Source of the DNA: Tsukamurella pseudospumae
Lineage (GTDB): Bacteria; Actinomycetota; Actinomycetes; Mycobacteriales; Mycobacteriaceae
NCBI RefSeq assembly: GCF_001575205.1
Contig: NZ_LSRE01000006.1
Span: 1-64,000, forward strand
Reading direction: 5' to 3'
DNA: 64,000 nucleotides
Part shown: positions 52,809 to 62,851 of the stretch, in pieces
Numbering within the stretch: the stretch's first letter is position 1
Layout: each line of letters starts with the position of its first letter
Program-made: the position numbers and the translations under genes
The notes under the pieces: model-generated
What the model was told of the DNA's origin: nothing
Seen by the model: only the letters and a program-made list of their open reading frames with translations
Databases searched by the model: none

Positions 52809-53773
52809 TCGCCGGTGTGGCGGGAGTCGACGAGCCAGTGATCGATGATGCGGCCCTCGGCGCCCTCCGCCCCGAGCTGGTCCGGTACTGCTACCGGATG
52901 ATCGGCGACGGTGCGGGCGCCGAGGATGCGGCGCAGGAGGTGTTGCTGCGGGTGTGGAACGCGCGGGAGCGCTACGACCCGGCCCGCGCGAGCATCCGGA
53001 CCTGGGCGTACGCGATCGCGTCCCGGTACTGCATCGACCTGCTGCGTGCCGCCCCGCGCCGGGCTCTGCCGACCGACCTGGCGGAGCGCAACGGCGCGGG
53101 GGATCAGGCGTTCGCGGAGCTGCGGCCGGGCAGCTGGGTCACGCCGCTGCCGGACGTCGTCGCGGATCCGGCGGCTGCGGCGGAGCGGCACGAGAGCATC
53201 CGGATGGCCTTCGTCGCGGCGTTGCAGCACCTCACGCCGGCGCAGCGGGCCGTGCTGGTGCTGCGCGACGTGTACCGGCACAGTGCCGCCGAGACCGCGT
53301 CGATCCTCGGGATCAGCGCCGCCGCAGCGCATTCCTCGCTGCAGCGCGCCCGCAAGGTGCTCGCCGGGGCGGCGCCGGCACCGTCGGACGTTCCTGCGGG
53401 CGAGGTGGATCCCCGGCTCCTGGACGGCTTCGTCAGCGCCTTCGAGCGGCACGACGTCGCGGGGCTCGCCGCGCTCCTGGCGGAGGACGTGGTCTTCTCC
53501 ATGCCGCCGGTGGCGTTCTGGTTGCGGGGCGCAGCCGACTACGCGGCGTTGTTCGCCTCGGGCGACGCCTGCGTCGGGCACCGCCTCGTGGCGACGACGG
53601 CCAACGGATCGCCTGCGTTCGGGCAGTACGAGCCGGGTGACGGGAACGGCATGCGCCCGTTCGCCCTCGTCGTCCTCGAGTCCGACGGTGCCCGGGTCAC
53701 CCGGGTGACGACGCATCTGGACCAGGCCGACCGGTTCGAGGCCTTCGGCCTGCCGACCCGCCTGCTCCCGTAG
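52805..53773 (+). CDS. ECF sigma factor with C-terminal SnoaL-like domain (SigG-like)
   Basis: The 322-residue protein has sigma region 2 (LVRYCYRMIGDGAGAEDAAQEVLLRVW, IRTWAYAIASRYCIDLLR), region 4 (LTPAQRAVLVLRDVYRHSAAETASILGISAAAAHSSLQRAR), and a C-terminal SnoaL/NTF2-like domain from about residue 205 (LLDGFVSAFERHDVAGLAALLAEDVVFSMPP). This matches ECF groups such as ECF56 (SigG-like) in which the fused domain replaces an anti-sigma factor. No anti-sigma gene is adjacent. ATGA overlap with the mycothiol-type gene. Confidence 0.88.
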   Translation: MIAGVAGVDEPVIDDAALGALRPELVRYCYRMIGDGAGAEDAAQEVLLRVWNARERYDPARASIRTWAYAIASRYCIDLLRAAPRRALPTDLAERNGAGDQAFAELRPGSWVTPLPDVVADPAAAAERHESIRMAFVAALQHLTPAQRAVLVLRDVYRHSAAETASILGISAAAAHSSLQRARKVLAGAAPAPSDVPAGEVDPRLLDGFVSAFERHDVAGLAALLAEDVVFSMPPVAFWLRGAADYAALFASGDACVGHRLVATTANGSPAFGQYEPGDGNGMRPFALVVLESDGARVTRVTTHLDQADRFEAFGLPTRLLP

Positions 53774-53782
53774 CCGTCGCGG

Positions 53783-55366
53783 TCAGTGACCTGCTGCGAC
53801 CAGTTCCGCGCAGCGCTCGCCGACCAGCATCACGGTGATGTTCGGGTTCACCGTCGTGTGCTCGGGGAAGACCGAGGCGTCGGCGACGCGCAGGCCGGCG
53901 ACGCCCTTGACCCGCAGTTCCGGATCGAGGGGTGACATCGGGTCGTCGACGGCGCCCATCCGTACCGTGCCCGCGGGGTGGTACACGGTGTTGTGCGTGC
54001 GCCGGATGTAGTCGGCCAGTTCGGCATCCGTCTGGGCGCCGGGGCCGGGGTAGAGCTCGCGCTCGACCCAGTCCTTGAGCGGTCCCGCCTCCGCGATCTC
54101 GCGCGCCTTGCGGATCCCGGCGATCATCACCTTCAGGTCGTGCCCCTCGGCGTCCGTGAAGTACCGCGGGTCGACCCTCGGCTTGTCGCGGAAGTCTCGG
54201 GTGCGTAGCCGGACGGTGCCGCGCGAGCGCGCGTGGGTGACGTTGGGCGTGAGGCAGAAGGTGTTCTCCGCCGTGGGGTAGCCCTGGCGGAGCGTGTGCA
54301 TGTCGAAGGGGACGCTGCCGTAGTGCATCATCAGGTCCGGCCGGTCCAGGCCGTACTCGGTGGGCGTGAAGATCCCGATCTCCCACCACTGGGTGGACTC
54401 GCGGACCATCGGTCGCGAGGTCTCGAAGCCGATCACGCCCTCCGGGTGGTCCTGCAGGTGCGCGCCCACGCCGGGGGAGTCGACGAGCACGTCGACGCCG
54501 GTCTCCCGCAGGTGGTCCGCGGGCCCGATTCCGGAGAGCATCAACAGCTTCGGTGAGTCGATGGCACCCGCGCTGACGATCACCTCGCGCCGCGCCTCGA
54601 CGGACGTGGTGCGCCCGAACGCGCCCACCGTGATGTCCACGCCGGTGGCACGCGGCTGATCGCCGGACGTGTCGAAGACGACTCGCTTGGCCCAGGCGCC
54701 GGTGCGGATCGTCAGGTTCTCCCGGTCCAGGACCGGGTGCAGGTAGCTCACGGACGAGGACGACCGCGTCCCGTCGGCGCGGCGGTTGATCTGGAAGAAG
54801 TTGGCGCCGTTGGTCACCGTGGTCCCGGAGTTGAACTCCGCACGCGGGATGCCCACCTCCTCGCACGCGTCGAGCAGCGCGACGCCGCACGGGTCGTTCG
54901 GGGGCACCGTCATGATGTGCACCGGTCCGGAGCGTCCGTGGTGCTCGCCCGGGGCGTCGTTGGTCTCGATCCGCGGATACAGCCGGTACACCGAATCCGC
55001 GCCCCAACCCGCCGCGCCGTGGTCGCGCTCCCACGAGTCCAGATCCTCGCGCGGTGCCCAGAAGGCGATGCAGCTGTTGTGGGAACTGCAGCCGCCCAAC
55101 ACCTTCGCGCGGGCGTGCCGCATGAACGAATTGCCGTTCTCCTGAGGCTCGATCGGGTAGTCCCAGTCGTAGCCCGATTCGAGAAGCTCCATCCAGCGGT
55201 CGAGTCGCAGGATCGCCTCGTCGCCCACGTCGGAGGGTCCGGCCTCCAGGAGGCAGACGGTCACCGTCGGGTCCTCGGACAGGCGGGCGGCGACGGCTGC
55301 ACCCGCCGATCCCGCGCCCACCACCACGTAGTCGAAGGCCTCCTGGCCGGATTCGGGTGCAGTCAC
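53783..55366 (-). CDS. codA: Choline oxidase (GMC oxidoreductase)
   Basis: The 527-residue flavoprotein starts YVVVGAGSAGAAVAARLSEDP (FAD dinucleotide motif at 17-22). Comparison from memory with Arthrobacter choline oxidase shows all key residues at a constant offset: FAD-linked His96 and Ser98 (CSSHNSC), His307 and Glu309 (LQDHPEG), His348, Val461, His463 (VYHPAGT) and Asn507. It would oxidise choline via betaine aldehyde to glycine betaine using O2 and releasing H2O2, rather than acting as a membrane choline dehydrogenase (BetA). GTG start overlaps the upstream aldehyde dehydrogenase stop. Confidence 0.9.
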   Translation of the reverse strand: MTAPESGQEAFDYVVVGAGSAGAAVAARLSEDPTVTVCLLEAGPSDVGDEAILRLDRWMELLESGYDWDYPIEPQENGNSFMRHARAKVLGGCSSHNSCIAFWAPREDLDSWERDHGAAGWGADSVYRLYPRIETNDAPGEHHGRSGPVHIMTVPPNDPCGVALLDACEEVGIPRAEFNSGTTVTNGANFFQINRRADGTRSSSSVSYLHPVLDRENLTIRTGAWAKRVVFDTSGDQPRATGVDITVGAFGRTTSVEARREVIVSAGAIDSPKLLMLSGIGPADHLRETGVDVLVDSPGVGAHLQDHPEGVIGFETSRPMVRESTQWWEIGIFTPTEYGLDRPDLMMHYGSVPFDMHTLRQGYPTAENTFCLTPNVTHARSRGTVRLRTRDFRDKPRVDPRYFTDAEGHDLKVMIAGIRKAREIAEAGPLKDWVERELYPGPGAQTDAELADYIRRTHNTVYHPAGTVRMGAVDDPMSPLDPELRVKGVAGLRVADASVFPEHTTVNPNITVMLVGERCAELVAAGH

Positions 55367-56880
55367 TGATCGTCCTTCCGCTCGGCGAACCATCCGGTGA
55401 CGGACGGCCGCAGGTTCTCGTAGACGTGCTTGGCCTCGAGGTACTCGCCGAGGCCCGTGGGGCCCAGCTCGCGCCCGATGCCGGAGGCGCCGAAGCCGCC
55501 CCACTCGGCCTGGGGGAGGTAGGGCCCGAAGTCGTTGATCCAGACGGTGCCGTGCCGCAGGCGCCGCGCGACCCGCTTCGCGCGCCCTCCGTCGGCCGAC
55601 CAGACCGCGCCCGCCAGACCGTATTCCGTGTCGTTGGCGATCGCCACGGCCTCGTCCTCGGTCTCGAAGGTCTCGACGGTGACCGTTGGCCCGAAGGCCT
55701 CGTCGTGCACGCACGCCATCGACGGATCGCACTGGTCGAGCACCGTCGGGAGGTAGAAGAAGCCGCCGTCCAGCGGCCCCGAGCCCTGGTCCCCGGTGGC
55801 GAACGCGCCGCCCGTGCGGACGACCGCGCCGTCGGCACGCGCCTTCTCGACGTACGTGTGCACCTTATCGCGATGCGCGGCCGAGATCAGCGGCCCGGTC
55901 TCGGTGCCCTCGGCGTGCGGCAGGCCCTGCCGGATGCCCTCCGCACGCCGGACCAACTCGTCGACGAAGGCGTCGTGCACGGACGCCTCGACGACGAGCC
56001 GGGCGCCCGCGGAGCAGACCTGGCCGGAGTGCAGGAAGGCGGCGTTGAGCGCGTTGTCGACCGCCGCGGCAAGGCCTTCCGGCGTCGCGCACGCATCGGC
56101 GAAGATCACGTTGGGGTTCTTGCCGCCGAGCTCCAGTGCCACCTTCTTGACGGTGCCGGCGGCGTTCGCGGCGATGATCCGGCCGGTCACCAGGCCGCCG
56201 GTGAAGGACACCAGGTCGACGTCCGGGTGGGTGGACAGGGGAGCGCCGGCTTGTGCCCCGGCGCCGAGCACCAGGTTGGCGACGCCCTCTGGCAGGCCGA
56301 CCTCCTGCAGCACCTGCATCAGCAGGATCGACGTGTGCGGGGTGAGCTCGGAGGGCTTGAGCACGAAGGTGTCCCCGGCGGCCAGCGCGGGCGCGACCTT
56401 CCACGCAGCCTGCAGGAGCGGGTAGTTCCAGGGCGTGATCATCCCGCACACGCCCACGGGCTCGTACACGATCTGCGAGGCGACATCCGCGGATCCGGCG
56501 TCCACTATCCGCCCGGAGTCCTGGCCGGCGAGCTTGCCGAAGTAGCGGAAGCACGCCGCGATGTCGGCCATGTCGAGCTCGGACTCGTACAGGCGCTTGC
56601 CGGTGTCGAGGGTCTCGGCCCGCGCGAAATCGTCGCGCCGCCGATCGATCTCGTCGGCCACCCGCAGCAGCAGGTCGCCCCGTTCGGCGGCCGGGACGTG
56701 CGGCCAGGGGCCCGTGTCGAAGGCACGGCGGGCGGCGGTGATCGCGGCTCCGGTGTCGGAGGCGGTCGCCTCGTCGACCACGCCGACGTCGGTGCCGTCG
56801 GCGGGGCAGACGATGGTGCGGGTACCACCGTCGGCGCTGTGGCGCCACGTGCCGTCGATGAACAGGGTGGGTTCGGTCAT
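55363..56880 (-). CDS. betB: Betaine-aldehyde dehydrogenase
   Basis: The 505-residue aldehyde dehydrogenase has CGMITPWNYPLLQAAWKVAPAL, SFTGGLVTGRIIAANA, ALELGGKNPNVIF with the general-base Glu, and HSGQVCSAGARLVVE with the catalytic Cys. It carries out betaine aldehyde to glycine betaine. It is coupled at both ends (ATGA with the BCCT transporter, GTGA with choline oxidase), giving a transport-oxidation-oxidation operon. Exact substrate is inferred from neighbours. Confidence 0.9.
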   Translation of the reverse strand: MTEPTLFIDGTWRHSADGGTRTIVCPADGTDVGVVDEATASDTGAAITAARRAFDTGPWPHVPAAERGDLLLRVADEIDRRRDDFARAETLDTGKRLYESELDMADIAACFRYFGKLAGQDSGRIVDAGSADVASQIVYEPVGVCGMITPWNYPLLQAAWKVAPALAAGDTFVLKPSELTPHTSILLMQVLQEVGLPEGVANLVLGAGAQAGAPLSTHPDVDLVSFTGGLVTGRIIAANAAGTVKKVALELGGKNPNVIFADACATPEGLAAAVDNALNAAFLHSGQVCSAGARLVVEASVHDAFVDELVRRAEGIRQGLPHAEGTETGPLISAAHRDKVHTYVEKARADGAVVRTGGAFATGDQGSGPLDGGFFYLPTVLDQCDPSMACVHDEAFGPTVTVETFETEDEAVAIANDTEYGLAGAVWSADGGRAKRVARRLRHGTVWINDFGPYLPQAEWGGFGASGIGRELGPTGLGEYLEAKHVYENLRPSVTGWFAERKDDQ

Positions 56881-59036
56881 GCGGGTGTCCCTTCGGGTTC
56901 TGTGGACGCTTCCGGGTCGGGATCGGTTAGGGTGCCGTCGGTCTCGTCGTCGCCGTCGTGATGGTCGGTCGCCGCGCGGCGCAGATGCAGGTAGCCGAGA
57001 TGGCGCTCGTACTGGTCGAGGATGTCGCCGATGATCTGCTCGCGCGTGTAGCCGTTGAGCGTGTAGCCCTGCGAGCCCTCCGCGAGGTAGACCTCGCACC
57101 GGAAGTACCGGTCGGCCGAACGCTGGGCGAGCACCGCGTAGCTCGGCGCCGGGGCGGAGACGGGCCACACGCAGTACTCGAAGTGCGGCTCGCTGGCCAG
57201 GTCGACGGTGAGCGTGGGGGAGGGCAGCGATTCGCTGCGGCCCGATTCGTCGATCGTCGCCGAGATGCCCTCGGCGGCGAACTCGGCTGCCACGTCCCGC
57301 ATGGCGGGTGCGACGGCGTTCTCCAGGAACTTCAGGGTCGCGGCGCGGCTCGGGTAATGGATCGTCGCGAGGAGGCGCCGGCGCCAGCTGCCGGACTCGC
57401 CGCCGCCCCGACCCGCAGCGAGGGACTTGGGCAGCGCCGTCCGATAACTGTCGTGCTTGTACGACTCCGTGTGCAGGGCCCGCAGCAGCGACAGGCCCAC
57501 CAACGCCAGCACGAACGAGAAGGGCAGGCCCATGATGATGGTCGCCTTCTGCAGAGTGACGATCGAACCCTCGTTGCCGGCGAACAGCATCGCGAGGGTC
57601 AACAGGCCGATCGCGAACGACCAGAAGATCCGCGTGCTGCGGGCGCAGTCCGCCATCGGATCCGACAGCTTGCTGGTGAAGTTGCCCATCACCAGCGAGC
57701 CGGAGTCGGCGCTCGTGACGTAGAAGAGCAGTCCGGTGATGGTCGCGATCGCGAGCAACAGCGGTGCGCCGGGGTACTTCTCGAGCAGCGAGTAGAACCC
57801 GACCTCGGGCGTCGACGCGGTCGCCTCGGCGAAGGGCTTGTCGCCCCGGGCCACCTCGAGTGCGCTGTTGCCGAAGATCGAGATCCACACCAGGATGAAG
57901 CTGAAGGGCACGACGAGGACGCCGAAGACGAACTGGCGCAGCGTGCGGCCCCGCGAGATGCGGGCGAGGAAGAGTCCCACGAACGGGGCCCACGCCACCC
58001 ACCACGCCCAGAAGAACAGCGTCCAGGAATCCAGCCAGCCGGACGGATCGTTGCCCGCGGACTCGGGACTGATCTGGCCCCACGCGAAGGTGTCCATCGT
58101 GCGGTCGAGGAAGGTCGACAGGTAGTCGCCCGTGTTCTGCACCAGGCCGTTGAGCAGGAAGTCGGACCGGCCGGCGACCAGGATGTAGACGAGCAGCAGG
58201 ATCGCGAGGATCACGTTGAGCTCGCTGAGCCGGCGGATGCCCTTGTCGACGCCGGAGGTCGCGGAGATCGTCGCGACGATCACCGACAGCACGATGAGGC
58301 CGATCTGCGCGGCCTTGCCCTGCGGCAGGCCGAACAACTCGTGCAGGCCGTAGTTCAGCTGGACGATGCCGATGCCCAGCGAGGTGGCGATGCCGAAGAT
58401 GGTGCCCAGAACCGCGGCCACGTCGACCGCGTCGCCGAGACGTCCGTGCACGCGCCTGCCGAGGATCGGGTAGAGCGCGGCGCGGATGGTGAGCGGGAGG
58501 TTGTGCCGGAAGGCGAAGTAGGCGAGGGCGCCGCCCATCAGCGCGTACATGGCCCAGCCGGTGACGCCGTAGTGGAACACGGTCCACGTGACGGCCTCCC
58601 GCGCGGCGTGGTTGTTCTCGCCCGTACCGACCGGGGGATTGAGGTAGTGACTCACCGGCTCCGCGACGGAGAAGAACATCAGGTCGATGCCGATCCCCGC
58701 AGCGAAGAGCATGGAGGTCCAGGTGAACAGGCTGTACTCGGGGCGGGACTCCTCGGGCCCCAGGCGGTAGCGACCGTAGCGACTGAGGCCGATGAACACG
58801 ACCACGCCGACGATGGCCGTCGCGAGGAGGAAGTACCACCAGCCGAACCAGGTGGTGATGAAGGAGACGACGCCGCTGATCACGCTCTCCGCGGTCTCGG
58901 GAGAGGCGAGTGCCCAGAGGGCGAAGGCCAGGACCGAGCCTGCGGCGGCGATGAAGACTCGGCGGTTGAGGGAGCTCGTCGGTGTCGATGTCGTGTCTAC
59001 TGGTTTCGATGTTCGTGAGGATTCAGAATCACTCAT
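56877..59036 (-). CDS. betT: BCCT-family choline/betaine transporter (BetT-like)
   Basis: This is a 719-residue membrane transporter with about 12 hydrophobic segments and the BCCT signature SWTLFFWAWWVAWAPFVGLFLARISRGRTLRQFV, plus TWTSMLFAAGIGIDLMFFSVAEP and TSADSGSLVMG. A long hydrophilic C-terminal domain (about residues 540-719) resembles that of E. coli BetT, which regulates osmotic response. First gene of the choline-to-betaine operon. The ATG at 59036 may be leaderless (TAACGT 8 nt upstream) but also has an AAAGG. No betI-like repressor is adjacent. Confidence 0.92.
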   Translation of the reverse strand: MSDSESSRTSKPVDTTSTPTSSLNRRVFIAAAGSVLAFALWALASPETAESVISGVVSFITTWFGWWYFLLATAIVGVVVFIGLSRYGRYRLGPEESRPEYSLFTWTSMLFAAGIGIDLMFFSVAEPVSHYLNPPVGTGENNHAAREAVTWTVFHYGVTGWAMYALMGGALAYFAFRHNLPLTIRAALYPILGRRVHGRLGDAVDVAAVLGTIFGIATSLGIGIVQLNYGLHELFGLPQGKAAQIGLIVLSVIVATISATSGVDKGIRRLSELNVILAILLLVYILVAGRSDFLLNGLVQNTGDYLSTFLDRTMDTFAWGQISPESAGNDPSGWLDSWTLFFWAWWVAWAPFVGLFLARISRGRTLRQFVFGVLVVPFSFILVWISIFGNSALEVARGDKPFAEATASTPEVGFYSLLEKYPGAPLLLAIATITGLLFYVTSADSGSLVMGNFTSKLSDPMADCARSTRIFWSFAIGLLTLAMLFAGNEGSIVTLQKATIIMGLPFSFVLALVGLSLLRALHTESYKHDSYRTALPKSLAAGRGGGESGSWRRRLLATIHYPSRAATLKFLENAVAPAMRDVAAEFAAEGISATIDESGRSESLPSPTLTVDLASEPHFEYCVWPVSAPAPSYAVLAQRSADRYFRCEVYLAEGSQGYTLNGYTREQIIGDILDQYERHLGYLHLRRAATDHHDGDDETDGTLTDPDPEASTEPEGTPA

Positions 59037-59044
59037 GCCTTTCG

Positions 59045-59050
59045 ACGTTA
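59045..59050 (-). promoter_or_regulatory. Possible -10 box of the betT-betB-codA operon
   Basis: TAACGT on the minus strand ends 8 nt before the betT ATG in the 105-bp divergent gap with lepA. No -35 was recognised. Confidence 0.35.
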
Positions 59051-59141
59051 CCGGGACCCGGGTGAAACCGGACGTAGTCGCCGGGACTCGCTCACCGCGG
59101 TGCGGCCGCGCGAGGCGGCATGAGAAACTGGACGGTGACGT

Positions 59142-61025
<1,884 letters not shown>

Positions 61026-61035
61026 TGTCCCGACG

Positions 61036-61974
61036 GTGACCGCACCGTCGAGCCCGGCAGCCCCGGGCGCGGGTCCTGGCGTCCGGCAGGACCTGTCGCG
61101 CTTCGCCCTGCTGTCGATCGCGACCTCGATCGTCGTGATCGCGCTGAAAATCCTCGCGTGGCGGCTGACGGGCTCCGTCGGCCTGCTCTCCGACGCGGCC
61201 GAGTCGTCCGTCAACATCGTCGCGGCCGTCGCAGCGTTCGTGGCGCTCAAGGTGGTGGCCAAGCCGGCGGACCACGACCACAACTTCGGGCACACCAAGG
61301 CCGAGTACTTCTCGGCGGTGCTCGAGGGCGTCATGATCGTGGTCGCCGCGGTGGTCATCATCGTCTCCGCGGTGGATCGGCTGCTCAACCCGCAGGCACT
61401 GGAGCAGGTGGGGCTGGGCCTCGCGATCTCCGTCGCGGCGACGGTGCTCAACGGGCTCGTCGGGCTCTACCTGATCCGGGTCGGCCGCCGGCACCGCTCG
61501 CTCGCGTTGCAGGCCGACGGGAAGCACCTGATCACGGACGTGTGGACCACGGCCGGTGTGATCGTGGGCGTCCTGCTGGTGGCCCTCACCGGGTGGCTAC
61601 CGCTGGACCCGCTCATCGCCATCGCGGTGGCGGTGAACATCCTCGTCGTCGGTGCGCGCCTGGTGTGGCAGTCGGGCGCCGGCTTGATGGACGCCGCGCT
61701 GCCGGTCGAGGAGCGAGCGCAGATCGACGAGGTGCTCGACCGCCACCGGGTCGCGGGCATCGACTTCCACGACGTTCGGACCCGCGAGTCCGGGCACGAG
61801 CGCTTCCTGCAGATGCACATGCTCGTGCCCGGCGACTGGACCGTGCAGCGCGCCCACGACGTCACAGAGGAGGTCGAGGCGGACCTCGACGCGCTGTTCG
61901 ACGACCTGCGGATCACTGTGCACATCGAGCCGATCGACGACCCGCGGGCCTACGAGGACTGGCGCCTGGACTGA
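61036..61974 (+). CDS. Cation diffusion facilitator (CDF) transporter
   Basis: The 312-residue protein has six transmembrane segments in its first two-thirds and a cytoplasmic C-terminal domain. Metal-site motifs are LLSDAAESSVN in helix 2, DHNFGHTKAEYF (loop), and ADGKHLITDVWTT in helix 5, where HxxxD is the second half of the site. CDF proteins export Zn2+, Fe2+, Mn2+ or Co2+ in exchange for protons; the metal cannot be assigned here. GTG start, 10 bp after lepA. Confidence 0.9.
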   Translation: MTAPSSPAAPGAGPGVRQDLSRFALLSIATSIVVIALKILAWRLTGSVGLLSDAAESSVNIVAAVAAFVALKVVAKPADHDHNFGHTKAEYFSAVLEGVMIVVAAVVIIVSAVDRLLNPQALEQVGLGLAISVAATVLNGLVGLYLIRVGRRHRSLALQADGKHLITDVWTTAGVIVGVLLVALTGWLPLDPLIAIAVAVNILVVGARLVWQSGAGLMDAALPVEERAQIDEVLDRHRVAGIDFHDVRTRESGHERFLQMHMLVPGDWTVQRAHDVTEEVEADLDALFDDLRITVHIEPIDDPRAYEDWRLD

Positions 61975-61991
61975 GCCGGCTCGCTGAACGC

Positions 61992-62816
61992 TCAGCCGTT
62001 GAAGGATTCCGGGTGCGGTCCGGTGCGGCCGTCGGCCTCGAGAGCATCGATCGCGGCGGTCTCGTCCTCGTCGAGCGCGAAGCCGAACAGGTCCAGGTTC
62101 GCGGCGATCCGGCTGGGCGTCACCGACTTCGGGATGACGACGGTGCCGTTCTGGACGTGCCAGCGCAGCACCACCTGGGCGGGGCTGACACCGTGCCGCT
62201 CCGCGGCGGCGAGGACGGCCGGGGAGCCGAGTGCGGCGCCCTGGGCGAGCGGGCTCCAGGCCTCGGTCGCGATGCCGTGGCGCCGGTTCGCGGCCACGGT
62301 CTCCCGATTCTGCAGTGAGGGGTGCAGTTCGATCTGGTTCACGGCCGGGAGCGGCGCTCCGAGCGCGGCGACGCGGTCGAGGTGCTCGGGCGCGAAGTTC
62401 GAGACGCCGACCGATCGGGTACCCGTGCCGCGCAGGTCCTGCAGCTCGCGCCACGTGTCGAGGTAGTCGTCGGTCGCGGGCGCGGGCCAGTGGATGAGAT
62501 ACAGGTCCACGTGGTCGAGGCCGAGTCGCTCGAGGCTCGCGTCCAGGGCGGCGCGCGCCTTACCCGCGCCGAGGTCGGCGACCCACAGCTTGGTCGTGAC
62601 GAAGAGCTCGTCGCGGGCGACGCCCGAGGCCGCGAGTGCCCGGCCGACGCCGGTCTCGTTGCCGTAGATCATCGCGGTGTCGATGCTGCGGTAGCCGGCC
62701 TCGAGTGCGGTCTCGACGGCGCGCTGCGCCTCGTCGTCCGGCACCTGGAAGACGCCGAAGCCGACCTGGGGCATGAGGATGCCGTCGTTGAGGGTGATGT
62801 TCGGGATGGTGGTCAT
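61992..62816 (-). CDS. Aldo/keto reductase
   Basis: This is a 274-residue NADPH-dependent reductase of the AKR barrel family. The tetrad is visible: Asp and Tyr in YRSIDTAMIYGNE, Lys in VTTKLW, His in YLIHWPAP. The cofactor loop IPKSVTPSRI and SVGVSNF are present. Mycobacterial relatives reduce methylglyoxal and other carbonyls. AGGAGTACCCC precedes the ATG at 62816. It is 35 bp downstream of an MFS transporter and probably shares its operon. Confidence 0.92.
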   Translation of the reverse strand: MTTIPNITLNDGILMPQVGFGVFQVPDDEAQRAVETALEAGYRSIDTAMIYGNETGVGRALAASGVARDELFVTTKLWVADLGAGKARAALDASLERLGLDHVDLYLIHWPAPATDDYLDTWRELQDLRGTGTRSVGVSNFAPEHLDRVAALGAPLPAVNQIELHPSLQNRETVAANRRHGIATEAWSPLAQGAALGSPAVLAAAERHGVSPAQVVLRWHVQNGTVVIPKSVTPSRIAANLDLFGFALDEDETAAIDALEADGRTGPHPESFNG

Positions 62817-62851
62817 GGGGTACTCCTGGGTTCTGGTGGAGGGAGGGGCAG

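Noticed and set aside
53783-55366. Choline dehydrogenase (BetA)
   Set aside because: Active-site context (CSSHNSC, LQDHPEG, MMHYGS, VYHPAGT, NPNI) matches choline oxidase, and the protein is soluble-looking.
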